From assembly GCA_003439945.1 (NCBI GenBank), contig QVRM01006771.1, positions 673,501 to 737,500 of the forward strand: 64,000 nt of DNA, read 5' to 3'. Origin of the DNA: Dermanyssus gallinae. Taxonomy: Eukaryota > Arthropoda > Arachnida > Mesostigmata > Dermanyssidae. Below are positions 11,510-23,420 of this stretch, in pieces (within the stretch, counting starts at the first letter, position 1; every line of letters starts with the position of its first letter). The notes below the pieces were generated by a model, which searched no databases, was not told the DNA's origin, and saw only the letters and a program-made list of their open reading frames with translations. The position numbers were made by a program, and so were the translations under genes.

Positions 11510-12279
11510 CGTGAAGTCGTCAATGAAAGCACACGGATACCTCCTGAAAGTCTGAACTCTAAAGGTTATTGTATAATTCATATATTTCTCCTACGAGATG
11601 CTGCTAACTAGCTTAGTTGCCTTCTATAGTTATGAAAGATGTGCGCCTAGTCTCGACGGTAGGACCGAGGTAATTGAAATATCAGGCGGGAGAAATATTC
11701 CTTCTGTCTTTGAGTATCTGGCTGCAATAGTAAGCAGTTGTTTCAGTGTACGTGTCTCAACACGAACAAATAGTCGTCTTGGAGATTTTTTTCCTATACC
11801 CATAGAATATATTTGTCGATGTTTTTGGCATGATTGTCATTAATAATTTTTCTGTTATGCGTCTGTATGTTTCATGGATTTTCAAACAGTCTACCAAAAT
11901 GTTAGACTTGCCTGCACACAATGCCATACAATGTTCAGAAAAGCGCATAGTATTCGAGTTGGAGCTAATCTAAGCTATCGAGTTTTAGAAGTTAAAACGA
12001 TGGATCGATTTCTGCTGATTGGTTTCATGACTTTAAGTTGTTGACTCGCGAGATGTTCAATAGTATTATGAAATAAATATACCGCTGTTTTATTTTAATT
12101 TGCAAATTTATGAAAGCGTATTATGAGTGTCGGTGTCATTTACAAGAAGAACACGACATAGTCTTTAGTAGACTTTACCTCATACTTTTAATTCATCCCT
12201 AGGAGGGGTAGCATATATATATATATATATATATATGTATATTATTTTTCTTCGTCACTTTCAAATCATCACAGGTAGG
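9846..12279. other. No gene seen; (TA)n tracts at 11468-11507 and 12213-12236
   Basis: This lies upstream of the minus-strand IR-like gene and should contain its promoter or a 5' exon, which I cannot place. A weak direct repeat flanks the first TA tract: about 11350-11455 resembles about 11530-11635, sharing CACGG(G/A)TAC, GAAGGTT/AAAGGTT and CTTAGTTG. A 118-codon frame at 10751-11107 has no recognisable motif. Confidence 0.45.
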
Positions 12280-13310
12280 TCAGGTAGTTCAACAGGTTCT
12301 TAAAATGAACTTTTCAGAATTTTGGCGCGCTTTCACTGCTATTGGAAACGGCAACTTTTCGACTGCTAGCAGTCAAAGTATTATGATGATTGGCCGTTGC
12401 GATTTTGTTTGATCGCTTTTCCCGTGCAACGTATCGACGTGATTTTGAAACATGGAGAAAAAAGAGTGGTTATCAAGCATTTTTACTTCAAAGGTTGGAA
12501 TGCGACTTAAGTGAAAACTGAGTTAGACGAGGTATACGGTGACTCTGCGCCATGTTTTGCCACTGTTTCCAACTGAATTAATGAGTTAAAAAGAGGTTGC
12601 AGGAGCATCGAGGATGAACTACGTTCAGAACGTCCAAAAACGGCGACTGATGAGGCAAACGTGGAAAAAGTGCGGAAAATCTTTGCCGCAGATAAGCGAG
12701 TGATCATTAGTGAGATAGCGGAGTCCTTGGGAATCAGTGTGGGTAGTGTGCATTTCATCCTGCGCGAGAACTTGAAGATGAAACAGCTCAGAGCAAAATG
12801 GGTTCCGCATTTGATCAACCAAGGCCAAAAAGACGTGCGTGTTTCGGCTTCACAGCGAAATTTGGCCAAGATGTCGAAAAATCCGTTGGATTTTTGGCGC
12901 AGATTCGTGACCGTCGATAAAAGCTGGGTCCATCACTACACTCCCGTGACCCAAGAAGCATCTTGCCAATAATGTGCACCTGGTGAAGGACCTCCGAAGA
13001 GAGTGCGGACAACGGCATCGCCCAGAAAGATGATGGCTACGGTTTTTTGGGACCAACGTGGAATAATTCTGGTCGACTACCTTGAGAGCGGTAAAAGATC
13101 ACGGGAGAATATTATGCAAGTCTGTTGGACTGCCTGAAGCAAGAACTCATCGGGAAACGGCCCACTTTGCAGAAGAAGGCTGCTGTCAATGTCTATTTTC
13201 AGTCTAAAGACACGGAATTCAACTCAAGAGGTATAAATGCTCTGAAATATCGGTAGGAAAAGTGTATTGAGCTTCTTGGGGAGTATATCGAATAAGAAAA
13301 AAATAAAAAC
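12280..13310 (+). mobile_element. mariner-family transposon, decayed
   Basis: The ends are estimated by comparison with the second mariner copy at 14262; I did not find clear terminal inverted repeats. The 3' part contains AAGTGTATTGAGCTTCTTGG, which recurs in diverged form at about 21337. Confidence 0.7.
12450..13290 (+). pseudogene. mariner transposase
   Basis: Pieces in shifted frames match mariner transposases. First come KEWVIKHFYFKGWNAT and ELDEVYGDSAP. An open stretch at 12661-12972 carries the helix-turn-helix region (EIAESLGISVGSVHFIL), the WVPHL linker and VTVDKSWVHHYTP, which holds the first catalytic Asp; the usual DE(S/T)W is DKSW here. After a frameshift come RKMMATVFWDQRGIILVDYL and then KKAAVN. 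The HQDNAPAH block with the second catalytic Asp is absent, so an internal deletion has removed it. It cannot make an active transposase. Confidence 0.8.
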
Positions 13311-14261
13311 AAGATTTGGATATATATATATATATATATATGTATAAATTAAGTTTTGTTCATAAAGAACAAGATGTTAATACAAAAAAAGGCGTTTGCC
13401 CGTTCTAATTAGCCTACACTTGCCACACCTTTTGGGTTTGTTCTATACAAACTACTAGCGCTACTAATAAGAACTATTGTAAGTGAAAGTGTTGCAATGC
13501 CGACCACAGCTAGCTAGGTGGAAACTACCGCTAAGGCGCTTCGAAGCTTGCAGAGGTCGATTTCGGGCGATCCGTCGAAATGCGCAAACCTTCAAAATCA
13601 CCACGTTGGCAGTGGCTCAGAAAAGTTTTGCGAACAGCCTGCAAGTGAGGAACCGTCCCATATTCACAACAGTAGCGGCAGCCTTACGGAAGCAAACTGA
13701 ATGAATAAAGCATTATGATTTGGTGAACTTATCAAAACTTATGAAGAAGAAAAAAACTCGAAGAAACTAACTAAATCTGGCTTTGCCTCTCGCTCTGTTG
13801 ATGCGTGTCGTCTAGTATACCATAGTTTGTGTTGTACCTACTACCAATAATGAGTTTTTATGTGGCTAAAGGAGTAGATCGAAAAACACGGTAGAAAATG
13901 AGATACAAATCGGTAATCAAGCATCGTAATGTCAGCCCGCTTTAACTGAGTTACACATTGCGTTAAGTTATTTTGGGTTTAGGGCAGAAGCTTTAATATA
14001 AAAGTTGTAACATCACTGTCACCTACAAACACAGTCACCAAGTCTCAAGGCGCTCTGAAACTAAACCGAATCATTCATATATATATATATATATATATAT
14101 ATCATACCATAGCAGCAGTTACCAAATTCTACGGGCGCCAGAAGTATTGGTCTGTTAAACGAAAGTCTAGTAGTATGTACCAGAAAATATATTCCTACGC
14201 AGACAAGGGGAGATGAGAAGATGCCATTATTGAAGCGATTAGCCTACGTTGGACCAATACT
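13311..14261. other. No gene seen; (TA)n at 13319-13341 and 14077-14102
   Basis: Two short TA tracts lie in otherwise unrecognised AT-rich sequence between two mariner copies. Confidence 0.5.
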
Positions 14262-14565
14262 GAGTAGTTAAAAATATCCTTAAAAAGAACTGCTTAGAAT
14301 TCAAATTTTAGCGCGCGCTCACCGCTTGCGGAAAAAAAGCGACTAACGGTCAAAATATTATGGTGATTGGCCGTTATACTTTTTGAGCGCCGTTTGAACC
14401 ACAATGGAATCAAACAAAACGCCCATAAACAGCTGTCAATGAATTAAACGTGGAAAAATGCGGAAAATCTTTGCTGCAGATAAACGCGTAAACGAATTTG
14501 TTTAGGTTGAGTGTCGTTGTTCCGTTCGCCCCCAAAAGACCAAGCTCGGGCGCGTGGCCCCCTAA

Positions 14566-16233
14566 ACTATCGCCGAAGAGGAGGATGGCGGGCCCTCAAC
14601 GGCACTCCCTGGTGACCTTTCCGACGTCGCGGAACTGACAAGAGAGCTCTGCGCCTATGTCAGCGGACGAGAAACTCTAGATACGGCCGTGAAGATTCTG
14701 GCGGAGCAACTCCGGGCGGCTGTAAAGAGGGCTCAAGTGGCACTTAACAGGCCAGAAGGAACGGACGCAGGCATACAAACGGAAAACAATACAACGGACT
14801 CAGGATGCCAATGCACCCCAGAAGGCTTTGCCCTGGAAAGGCAGGCCGAAAAGATCAATAAAATGATCGAGGACTGCGACACCGAAGAGGATCTCAAAAG
14901 CCTCCTCTCAGAAGACTGGCCTTCAGCTGTCTACACGAGGGTGACAACCCTCGGAGCCAGCATAACAAGGGATAGTCCCCTCCGGGTGCTTGTGGCCAGG
15001 GAGGGGGACGCATCCGACAGTGCCGCTTGGAGGAACATGGCCTGCCAGTTCCAGGGCATTGCCGGGGAAGCCGGAAGCAAGGCAGGCGTGGTACTGTCCC
15101 GCCGAATAACGGAGTCGGGAGACGACGGGGAGCCGACTACCAGGGCGCTGGTGGCACTTCGGCTCCCCAAAGACGCGACGCTGCTCCAGCACAAGATTCT
15201 CCTGGAGCAAGTACTAATAAAGGCGAAGGCCCTTATGGGCCCAGAAGACCTACCGGCGATCCCTTGCTACATGACCAGCGAGGGAGAGCGGACGGGAGTC
15301 GACAAGCTCCTCGAGTGCCTAGCCCGCACTCACGAGCTGCGCCTAGCAGTTACCCCCGTAGCGGGAAAACGGGTTGCCGAGGCTTCAAAAAGTCCCACGT
15401 CCACACCAACGACTACCGTTCTACTTAAAAAGAAGGAAGGGAAGACCTACGCGGAGACCATTAGGGATCTTAGGGCCAAGGTGAACCCCGGCTCCTACAA
15501 GGTCTCGGTCAAACGGGCACAACACCTTCCCAGCGGAGACGTGAGACTTGTAGTGACGGAGGCGGCGCCAGGAGGGGCCAGCGCATTCCTCGGTGCCCTT
15601 GAGGCGGCCGGGGAGGGCGAGGCGAGCCTCGATCGGTCCTCCCTCAAGCGTCTGATTGTCAGAGACATCATGGAGGGGACAACGGCAAAGGAAGTCGAGG
15701 AGGCGCTCCGCAGAGGAACTCGATTTGACGGGCCACTAATGGTGGACCCCCCTCGAAAGGGGGCTACCGGAAGATGGTCGGCGCTCGTCCGCGTGGCGCC
15801 GCCCGATGCCCGTCGAGCGCTGGACCTAAAGCGGGTCCAACTGGGATGGCTATCCTGCCCCATTGTGGAATGGATCACCGTCCCCACGTGCCAGAAGTGC
15901 CAGCGAGTAGGGCACACAACCGCTTCGTGCACATTTGAAGCGGCGACCTCCAGGCGCTGCCACAAATGCGGGGTACTAGGGCACCTGTCGAGGGAATGCA
16001 CTCAAAACGCCAAATGCTACAACTGCGGCGAGGAGGGGCACGCGGCCAACGTCGCTGCTTGCCCTACGTACAGAGCCCAAATTGCAGAGCTTCGCCGCGG
16101 CGGCAACCAGTCTGGCAACCGAGGCAGGCTGCCGCCCCCTCGACAGGGTCTGCGCCCGACCAAAGCACGGTGCTCCCCACAGCGGGAGACCACTCCAGAG
16201 GCGCTCAGGACCAGGACGGGTTCACCCTGGTAA
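14566..16233 (+). pseudogene. R1-like ORF1 (gag-like nucleic-acid-binding protein)
   Basis: The frame is open for about 555 codons after a TAA at 14563-14565, but no ATG occurs near its beginning; the first Met codons lie about 100 codons in. The start has therefore been lost or frameshifted, or initiation is non-standard. The C-terminal part has three zinc knuckles at about 15889-16060: CQKCQRVGHTTASC, CHKCGVLGHLSREC and CYNCGEEGHAANVAAC. In this family the protein binds element RNA and helps form the ribonucleoprotein. The rest is charged and has no nameable domain. No in-frame stop interrupts it, so the copy is fairly recent. Confidence 0.8.
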
Positions 16234-16325
16234 CGCAAAGGAGTCGAAAGGGGGGGCAACCATCTCCTCCCATAGACTCCCGATCCACAAAGCAGTCCAA
16301 CACGGGCGAATCTTAAACAACGTAT

Positions 16326-19316
16326 ATGACAACTGCTCTTATAGCATTACAGCTGAACTGCAACCGGAGCATGGGTGCCCACAACATGCTCCAGGAAATT
16401 AGTAGCAGGTCTGGAACAGATCTGCTACTTCTCAGTGAGCCCAACGTCCGGTGGACGAAAAACGGCACCCCGGACCTTTTTACAGAAGCAAACAATTTGA
16501 CAAGCATTTTACTAGACAACAGCTGTCGCCTCCGGGTTTCCGGACACGGCAGCGGGTACGGTTATACTTAGGTGGATCTAAGGGGCGTTGGGCGGTTTTA
16601 TTCTTGCTACTGCAGTCCCAACGCCCCTATCAAAGACTTTCATAGGTTCAACTTGACAAAACAACAACTTGACAGAGTCTTTTACCTGAAACGACGTGCC
16701 ACTTCTAGTCTTAATGGAGATTTTAACGCAGCTTCCACTACATGGGGCTCTACGGCCACCAACCGAAGAGGACACGCCGTCCTCGAGTGGCTGGCGGCGG
16801 AGGACCTAGTTGTTCTTAACACGGGTACGCCCACCTTCCACAGAGCTGGGCACACATCGTGCATCGATCTTACAATAACAAGAAAAACGGAAGCACATAG
16901 GATTTTAAACTGGAAGGTTTTACTAGACGAGGAATCTCTAAGTGACCATCATATACTTGAGTTTCACGTGACCATCTCCCGCGAGGGACCGCCCACAACG
17001 CTTCGTCCTACAACCAGGCGCCAGGGGGTCAACGAGAACCGGGAGTCCCTAGGGACCCTTATCAACCAGGACGGGATGCCAACAACACCCGCGGGCCTCC
17101 AAAACCTCCTCAAGGCCGTCTGTAGAGTCGTCACGGGCCGCGGAGCACACCGGTTGCATCGAAGGACCCCGAAGAACTGGTGGATGAGCGAAATAGGTGG
17201 CCTCAGGAAAAGGTGCATCCGGGCACGGCGTCTCCTTACCCGCGCTCGGCGAGCCGCGCCTGGGGGGCAAGCTCCCCTGCAACACGGCGCAAAATATAAA
17301 AGGCTGCGAGCCTGCGTACGAAAATCTCCAGGAGCAAGGAACGCTCCTGGAGAGTCTTTCTCGAAGAGCTGGAGGACGACCCATGGGGCCGCCCGTATAA
17401 GATGGTGCAGGGTTTTCCCCCTCCAAACGAAGGGTGGAGCTTACGTCGGAGGAAACCCGGGAAGCAGTTATGGCACTCTTCCCGCGGCACCCGCCCTTTG
17501 ACCCCCATACTTAGAAGACACAGGGGGGTCTGAGGACAGCATACCAGAGGTAACCACGCACGAAGTTCTCGCAGCGGGGAAACGCCTCAAGCCGGGACAG
17601 GCACCGGGCCCAGACGTCCTCGCGGTTAAGCTCCTGCTGAAGGAATACCCAGAGGCGGTGGCCGCCGCGGCGATGGAAATGCTTCGAACGGGCTTGTTCC
17701 CTACCGCATGGAAGGCCGCGGACCTCGTGCTAATACCTAAGGGCCCGGCTCGTACCGGCCCATATGCCTTCTCGGCTCCCTGGCCAAGGCCTTCGAGTCC
17801 ATCGTAGAGGCACGACTCCGAGAGTTCGCGGAGGAGAACGGCCTCCTTTCCGAGGCCCAATATGGGTTTCGTACAGGTCGCTCCACCATTGCAGCGATAA
17901 AGAAAATTCAACTAAAGGCCGAAAGCATTTGCGACTCCCCGCTCGGACGCCGAGACCTATTTTTAGCAATACTACTGGACGTGAAGAACGCTTTTAATAG
18001 CCTCCCGTAGAGAGTCATCCTCGATACTCTCCACAGGAAAAGGGTGCCCTTTTACTTAAGACGGATTTTATCGAGCTACCTACACGACAGGATTATCCAC
18101 TCACACGACCAAACTTTTAACATGACCGCAGGGCTCAATACTAGGCCCCCTGCTATGTAACATCACGTACGATGACGTGCTGCGGCTGGGGGATCTCCCA
18201 CCCGGAGTCGAACTCCTCGCCTACGCTGACGACCTGGTCCTCACCGTCCAGGCCCGGACAATGGGCCAGCTTGAGGCGCGTGCGAATGAAGCCCTCTCCG
18301 ACATAGCGCACTGGATGCAAATAACGGGGCTTACCCTGGCCCCCGCTAAAAGCGAAGCTATTCTCCTGGTGGGTCGGAGGGGCTTGCCCCCGCCGCGCCT
18401 TGTCCTGGAGGACCAGGAGATTGCTGTAGTCAATACTACAAAGTACCTCAGGGTCTTCCTGGACCGGGGCCTCCGGGGTACTGAGCACCTACGGCGGGCG
18501 TCAGAAAGGGCATTGAAGATTGCCAATAGTTTTGCGCGCCTCATGCCAAACACATACGGCCCTAAACAAACAAGAAGAAGGATTATTATGTCCGTGGCCG
18601 AGTCAGTCACCTTATACGGGGCTCCGGCCTGGCCTACCAACGCTCTGAAGACTAAGGCAAATAGAACCCGCTTACGGCGGGCTCAAAGGGTCGGAGCCCT
18701 TAGGGTCACCATGGCGTACCGCACGGTTAGCACAGCGGCGGCGCTCGTGCTCGCGGGCACTATCCCATGGGACCTGAAGGCAGAAGAGCGCCGCCGCCTG
18801 TGGGGCGACCAGAACCTTAAGAAGGAAGAGGCACGGCAACACACACTGCAGCTATGGCAGGAGGAGTGGGATGGCCTGGCGGAGGGGGACCCAGGTGCCA
18901 GTCTCCGCAAGCTGGTCCCTAACATCAAACACTGGCTGTACCGGCCCGGTGGGGAGCTCACCTTCCACACCACCCAGATGTTGACGGGGCACGGCGACTT
19001 TCAGTCGTACCTATTCAGGATCGGGAAGGCCCCCAGCCCCATGTGCGTCCACTGCGGCAATGGACTTGAGGACACTCCAGAGCACACAGCTCTGGCGTGT
19101 CCCGCATGGGCGGAACAGCGTCACCCCTTGAGGACTTTAATGAATACGCACATTTTTAATCTACGCGACGTCGTTCTGAAGATGACAGAATCCCTGGAAC
19201 ACTGGAACTTGACAACAGCGGTTTTTAACAAGATTTTACAAGCTGAGACATCGGCCAACAAGCTGCGACTTTTGCGATTCCCTGCAGCTCCCAGGGACAA
19301 CTTTCGCCTGGAGTAA
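16326..19316 (+). pseudogene. R1-like ORF2 (endonuclease, reverse transcriptase)
   Basis: It starts at an ATG (MTTALIALQLNCNRS). The APE-type endonuclease spans about 16326-16970: LQLNCNRS, LLLLSEPN, GDFNAASTTWGS, SCIDLT and SDHH. RT blocks follow: GQAPGPDV (about 17590), LLGSLAKAFESI (about 17770), LLDVKNAFNSL (about 17980), GSILGPLLCN (about 18131) and YADDLVL (18222-18242). The C-terminal CCHC is CVHCGNGLEDTPEHTALAC (about 19047-19105). Breaks: in-frame stops at 16569-16571, 17499-17501 and near 18008, and a pair of compensating frameshifts near 17745 and 18131. All catalytic blocks remain readable, so decay is moderate. Confidence 0.85.
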
Positions 19317-19398
19317 GAAGACTCGCCCCCTCTGACTGTTTGATGCATGCGCAAGCAGTTCCCGGTCAGTTGGGGGACGAGGACATGACTGGTTTTTA

Positions 19399-19415
19399 GT
19401 GGGTTGGAGCCCCAC
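19399..19415 (+). promoter_or_regulatory. 3' UTR stem-loop of the R1-like element
   Basis: GTGGG - TTGGAGC - CCCAC forms a perfect 5 bp stem with a 7-base loop, followed by ACTA. The same structure occurs near the 3' ends of the copies at 27717-27733 (perfect stem) and 6418-6436 (one mismatch). It is probably a 3' signal recognised by the element's RT; that role is inferred. Confidence 0.6.
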
Positions 19416-19898
19416 ACTACCGGCCCACACTTGCAGGGACTCCCTGCAGTGGTGTACGTGTGTGCAACCGCATTTTCCAGTTAGTCCTCTTGCTCTAAAA
19501 AAAAAAGATTGAGTGCCGTTACCTGCACGATTACATGCACATGAAAAAGCTCCGAGTAGAAGGGGTGTTGCATTGAAAGGTGTCGAAAAATCCGTCGGAT
19601 TATAGGCGCAGATTTGGGATTGTCTATGGAAGCTGGACGATTTATTTAATCAGGACAATGCTCCTGCACACCAGTTGCGACTAGCATTGACAAAACTAGC
19701 CAAAATGAAGTTCAAACCTATTGAACAATAAGTTTTTTTAACATAACAATAACATAGAAGCACTTTTATGTTTACGTAAAAGGGTGTGTGGTCTTATCAT
19801 CATGGTCGCGTATGCACAGTTATCCTCTTGCAACAAAGTCTCTCCACTCCTCGCTTGACGTATCTTTTGCGTTGTTCACCTTCTTTTAAAAGGACCGA

Positions 19899-20100
19899 TT
19901 TTTTTTTTTTTTTAGATTTCCCGTAAGGCAATTGCCCGTGTACGGATTTTTCATGTCATGGCTAAGTTTACTCCACTCCGGCATTTACCTTGTCTAAATT
20001 GGAAACCATGCAAACCAATTTAAGAGTGGCCGGTCTGGGTCTCGAACCCAGTCCTCCCGAATGCAAGGCAAAGGCTTTGCCACTAAGCCACCTTGCTCGG
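19899..20100 (-). mobile_element. tRNA-derived SINE, copy 1
   Basis: Read on the minus strand, the head has an A box TGGCTTAGTGGC, and a B box within a T arm with a perfect 5 bp stem (CTGGG - TTCGAGA - CCCAG). The body contains AAATTGGTTTGCATGGTTTC and the end is an A-rich tail, seen as the T run at 19899-19913 on the plus strand. Confidence 0.85.
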
Positions 20101-21190
20101 ACCTTCTCGACAAGTTCGACGACATTCTGCGTACGGGACTAGAACGGCTACTCAACGTTCACCTGGGATCTGCATGTTCAGCCCAGGCATCACTTCCTGT
20201 GAGCGCGGGGGGCTTAGGGATTCGCCGTGCTAGAGATTTATCATTATCGTGCTACTTGGGGTCCTTGACAACATTTAAGAATTTAATACTTTCGATTGGA
20301 GTTGAAGATGCTCCAGTTCAGCTGGCCAGGGCCTCCGATGAGGCCCTGGAAGAGTTTCGAGTTTGCTGGGGAGAGCCCCGCGAGCGAAAAACTCAGGGAG
20401 CACTGGACCACTTAGTGGTAAGTAAAAAAGAGGCAAGACGCGCTTCTAGCACAAACCCTAGACGTAAAAGGAAAAGCTCGCCTGAATGCCTATTTTGATC
20501 TAGAGAGCGGAAAGTGGCTGCAGGCCCTCCCTTCACCGCAACTTGGGACGATGCTGGACTATAACACACTTCGCATCGTCTCGGGTCTGCGGCTTGGAAA
20601 GGCTGTCTGCGCAGAGCACCTCTGCAACCTGTGTCGGTCCAAAGTTACCGCTACAGCGGAACATGCGCTGTCCTGCCGTTTCAGTGACATTTCGCCATCA
20701 ACGATGTCGTACACCGTGCTCTGCAGAGCGCCCAGATTCCTTCAATGAAAGAGCCCCTCGGTATGTGCGCCAACAGCCTTCTACGCCCGGATGGAAAAAC
20801 CCTAGCACCATGGGAACGGGGTCGTCTGCTAGTGTGGGACGCGACGGTTTCATGTACTCTGGCGAACAGTTACATTGCGCGCACAAGTCGGGAAGCTGGC
20901 GCAAGCGCACGTCTTGCTGAAAGTCGCAAATTGACGAAGTATAGGAAGCTCTCGTCGCAATACATAATTCAGCCGATCGCCGTGGAAACGCTAGGGCTAA
21001 TGGGTGAGGCGACCGTCAAGTTCCTTAAGGAGCTTGGAAAGAGGGTAACTGCTGTGACAAAGGATGCGGGAGCCGGGAAGTCCCTGGTGCAGCGTATCTT
21101 CATAAAAGTTCAACGTGCTTAACGGCGGTAGTGGGGTCGCTTCCATCGCCGGGGGAAGGACTGCCAGAAATGCCGTAGCAGTAACAACTA
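20101..21190 (+). pseudogene. C-terminal part of a non-LTR retrotransposon with PD-D motif
   Basis: The sequence is one polypeptide over three frame segments. Frame of 20061 (to about 20498): SAQASLPVSAGGLGIRRA. Frame of 20551: WLQALPSPQLGTMLDYNTLR, then a CCHC-like cluster CNLCRSKVTATAEHALSC. Frame of 20745 (to 21122): LRPDGKTLAPWERGRLLVWDA, then YIIQPIAVETLG and the end IFIKVQRA. This combination is common at the C-terminus of invertebrate non-LTR retrotransposon proteins. RPD...VWDA resembles the core of a restriction-like endonuclease; that reading is mine. Two frameshifts and a missing 5' part, cut at the SINE border, make it a dead fragment. Confidence 0.7.
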
Positions 21191-21307
21191 TTATTTGACT
21201 ATTAACATATGAAACATTAAACAAACTTATCGTACTCCTTGTTCCCTCCACAGTTAACAATATATGTACTTCTGAAAAAAAACGTGACTAATTGCTTCAG
21301 TTATTAG

Positions 21308-21331
21308 TTTCAGAGCATAGTTGCTCTGAAA
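21308..21331. repeat. Perfect 10 bp stem hairpin
   Basis: TTTCAGAGCA - TAGT - TGCTCTGAAA. It sits directly before a mariner 3' relic. Confidence 0.7.
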
Positions 21332-21395
21332 CCTTGGCGGAAAAAGTGTATTAAGCTTCTCAGGGAATATATCGAATACATAAACAAAATTACTG
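21332..21395 (+). mobile_element. mariner 3' end relic
   Basis: AAAAAGTGTATTAAGCTTCT and AATATATCGAATA match the 3' end of the mariner at 12280-13310 (about 13257-13292). Nothing else of the transposon is recognisable. Confidence 0.55.
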
Positions 21396-22313
21396 GTTTT
21401 ATTTTTAAAAAAAATTAACAGCCTAGTATAACACGCATGTGTGCGTGTGGGGGAGCCACCAATGAACGTAGACGGACCTTAGGCAAGATCGTTTAAAAAG
21501 AGGGGAGATATAGATGAGCTAAGTACGGTTTGCAAGCAAAACTTGACTCTGGAGTGAAGGTGTGAAATCTGATAACATTTAGACCAATTCGCCTCTACGT
21601 AGCGGACTGCTGGACAGCAACAACAAACAGTCCTTTTTGTCGGAATAATCACACGATACAAATATTTCAAACTATAAATCGACAAACGATAGCAATCGCA
21701 AAATTGAGTCAATTTTTATATATCTTCATTTACTAGCGCATACCGTAATGCAACCGCAAACCGCATAAATCTAGCTTTAATATGACAGTAGCACTTAGAT
21801 AGGCATAAGCTTATGACCAGAAGCGTCAACCACTTGGCACATCATTCCAATCTGCTAACAAATAGACTGTAGATGAAGCATGCTGCCACTGACCCCGATC
21901 GCATTCAGAGGTGTGTTTGGACATGAAGTGCATGAGATGCAATGTATTTTTGCACGCAAAAATACACTGTATTAAATGCGGCTCTGGCTGGCTTCCGTGG
22001 CGTGTTCTGGCCTGACAGTCACGGCTAACCTAGATAATGATTCGACCGATAATGCTGGTGGTGGAACACGCAGGTTTGAACCATGAATGTGCTTCTTGAG
22101 TGCGTTTTGACGTAAACTACGCGACCCCGACAGGCCTCAACAGCAGACGTGGAGGAGGAGAACAGCATACACAAGCCTATCTCTCGTACGTATGTCTTGA
22201 CATACATACGTATGAATGCACACGCATATTACGATTTCTATTGTTCGCCTGAGAAAATTCCGAGCAAGAAACATGAGCAAAGCTGCTATTATTATTATCA
22301 TAATTATTATTTA
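21396..22313. other. No gene seen
   Basis: No motif-bearing frame. Small hairpins include TGTATTTTTG - CACG - CAAAAATACA at 21943-21966 and a near-palindrome ACGTATGTC / ACATACATACGT at about 22188-22213. Confidence 0.5.
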
Positions 22314-22430
22314 CCGAGCAAGATAGCTAAGTGGCAAAGCACTACCTTGCAGTTGGGAAACCGTTGATTCAAGACCTGGACCGACCACTCTTTTATTAGT
22401 TTTTATTAATTCCAAATTTGAAGAAGCGAA
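22314..22430 (+). mobile_element. tRNA-derived SINE, copy 3, diverged
   Basis: It begins CCGAGCAAGATAGCTAAGTG, has an A-box-like TAGCTAAGTGGC and a B-box-like GTTGATTCAAGACC, then CGACCACTCTT and TCCAAATTTGAAG. These line up with the head and body of the SINEs at 19899-20100 and 26698-26896, in the opposite orientation. Confidence 0.65.
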
Positions 22431-23420
22431 CGTCGATCAGTGCACTATAATCGGCCATGATCAGACAAAAAACTGGGAGCGCTTATGTCTCAATTAAAGA
22501 GACGGTTGAAATACTGTCATGCGACGCATTCGACGCAACGACGAGGCTGCAACTAAGTCAATTGATTCTGTCAGTGTTGTGTTTTTACAGTAGACAACCG
22601 ACTTGCAAGCGTATTAACATGACGCCTTCTAGCAAGGATGCAACGGTCATATGTGAAATTAAAATACAGTTACGTTTGTGTCGGGTAAAATTAACTCGTC
22701 TACACACTGCCCGAATCCGGGCCGAAATCTATTGTATGTAGCAAAGCACGTCACTTCTCAGACTTGGTACGGCGACTGTTTTCAATTTTTTATTATTTAT
22801 TTATTAACACCCGGGCTGGGTAAGTGTATTTATGTTACATCACAGTTTTCCACACAACAATCGGTCTAGCGTTTTGCCAGTTCTGCTATGGACCGAACCG
22901 CCGGACAAACCGCGGCGTGGTATTTATCATTTTCAATTTTTCGCAATCTCGAGAAAGTTGCAATTGGTAGTACCGAAAATTATCGAGGCTAAAACGAAGT
23001 AAGTAATTTACAGAACTGGAAAAAACATATGATATATAAATTAGTTTACACAAAGTATATGGTTGAATCTCAATATTAACAATATTACCATATCTATTAT
23101 TTGACAATCTTTGATAATAAAATGCTTATATAAAGCCCCACAAGCTTAGGATCTAGATAGACGCATAGGTAACATACGTTGTCAAAAATATACAGGCGCA
23201 ACAGGTTTCACTCACAATTTCGCTGTCATGTCCGGCAGATCAATTACTTTTACTTACTGCAGTACCGTCAGACCAAAATTGTTAACAGGGTAACATTGCC
23301 GGTTTCATAATCCTTACTGGGCGGATTCGAAATAGGTACAAAATAACCGATTGAGTAAATGTGTTCAATGCACGGTTGCATAGCTAGCGTACCTTCGCAG
23401 GCACGTCAACCTTAACACTT
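22431..23420. other. No gene recognised
   Basis: A 94-codon frame at 22457-22741 and a 73-codon minus-strand frame at 22886-23107 show no nameable motif. The right end lies downstream of the minus-strand IR pseudogene and could hold decayed remains of it. Confidence 0.4.

Larger units (their letters stand above)
14519..19508 (+). mobile_element. R1-clade non-LTR retrotransposon, about 5 kb
   Basis: Two ORFs (gag-like with three CCHC knuckles; APE endonuclease plus RT) and an A10 tail at 19497-19506. It is flanked by a 12 bp candidate target-site duplication: TTGAGTGTCGTT at 14507-14518 and TTGAGTGCCGTT at 19509-19520. It is close to the usual R1 length, perhaps slightly short at the 5' end. 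It is GC-rich relative to its surroundings. Confidence 0.88.
14262..19735 (+). mobile_element. Second mariner copy, split by an R1-like retrotransposon
   Basis: Left part 14262-14518 matches mariner copy 1 (AGCGCGCGCTCACC, GGTGATTGGCCGTTA, then CGGAAAATCTTTGCTGCAGA). Right part 19509-19735 continues the same transposon: ACATGAAAAAGCTCCGAGTA, TGTCGAAAAATCCGTCGGAT, then CAGGACAATGCTCCTGCACA. The last encodes the QDNAPA block that copy 1 has lost. The roughly 5 kb between the two parts is the retrotransposon. Confidence 0.8.
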
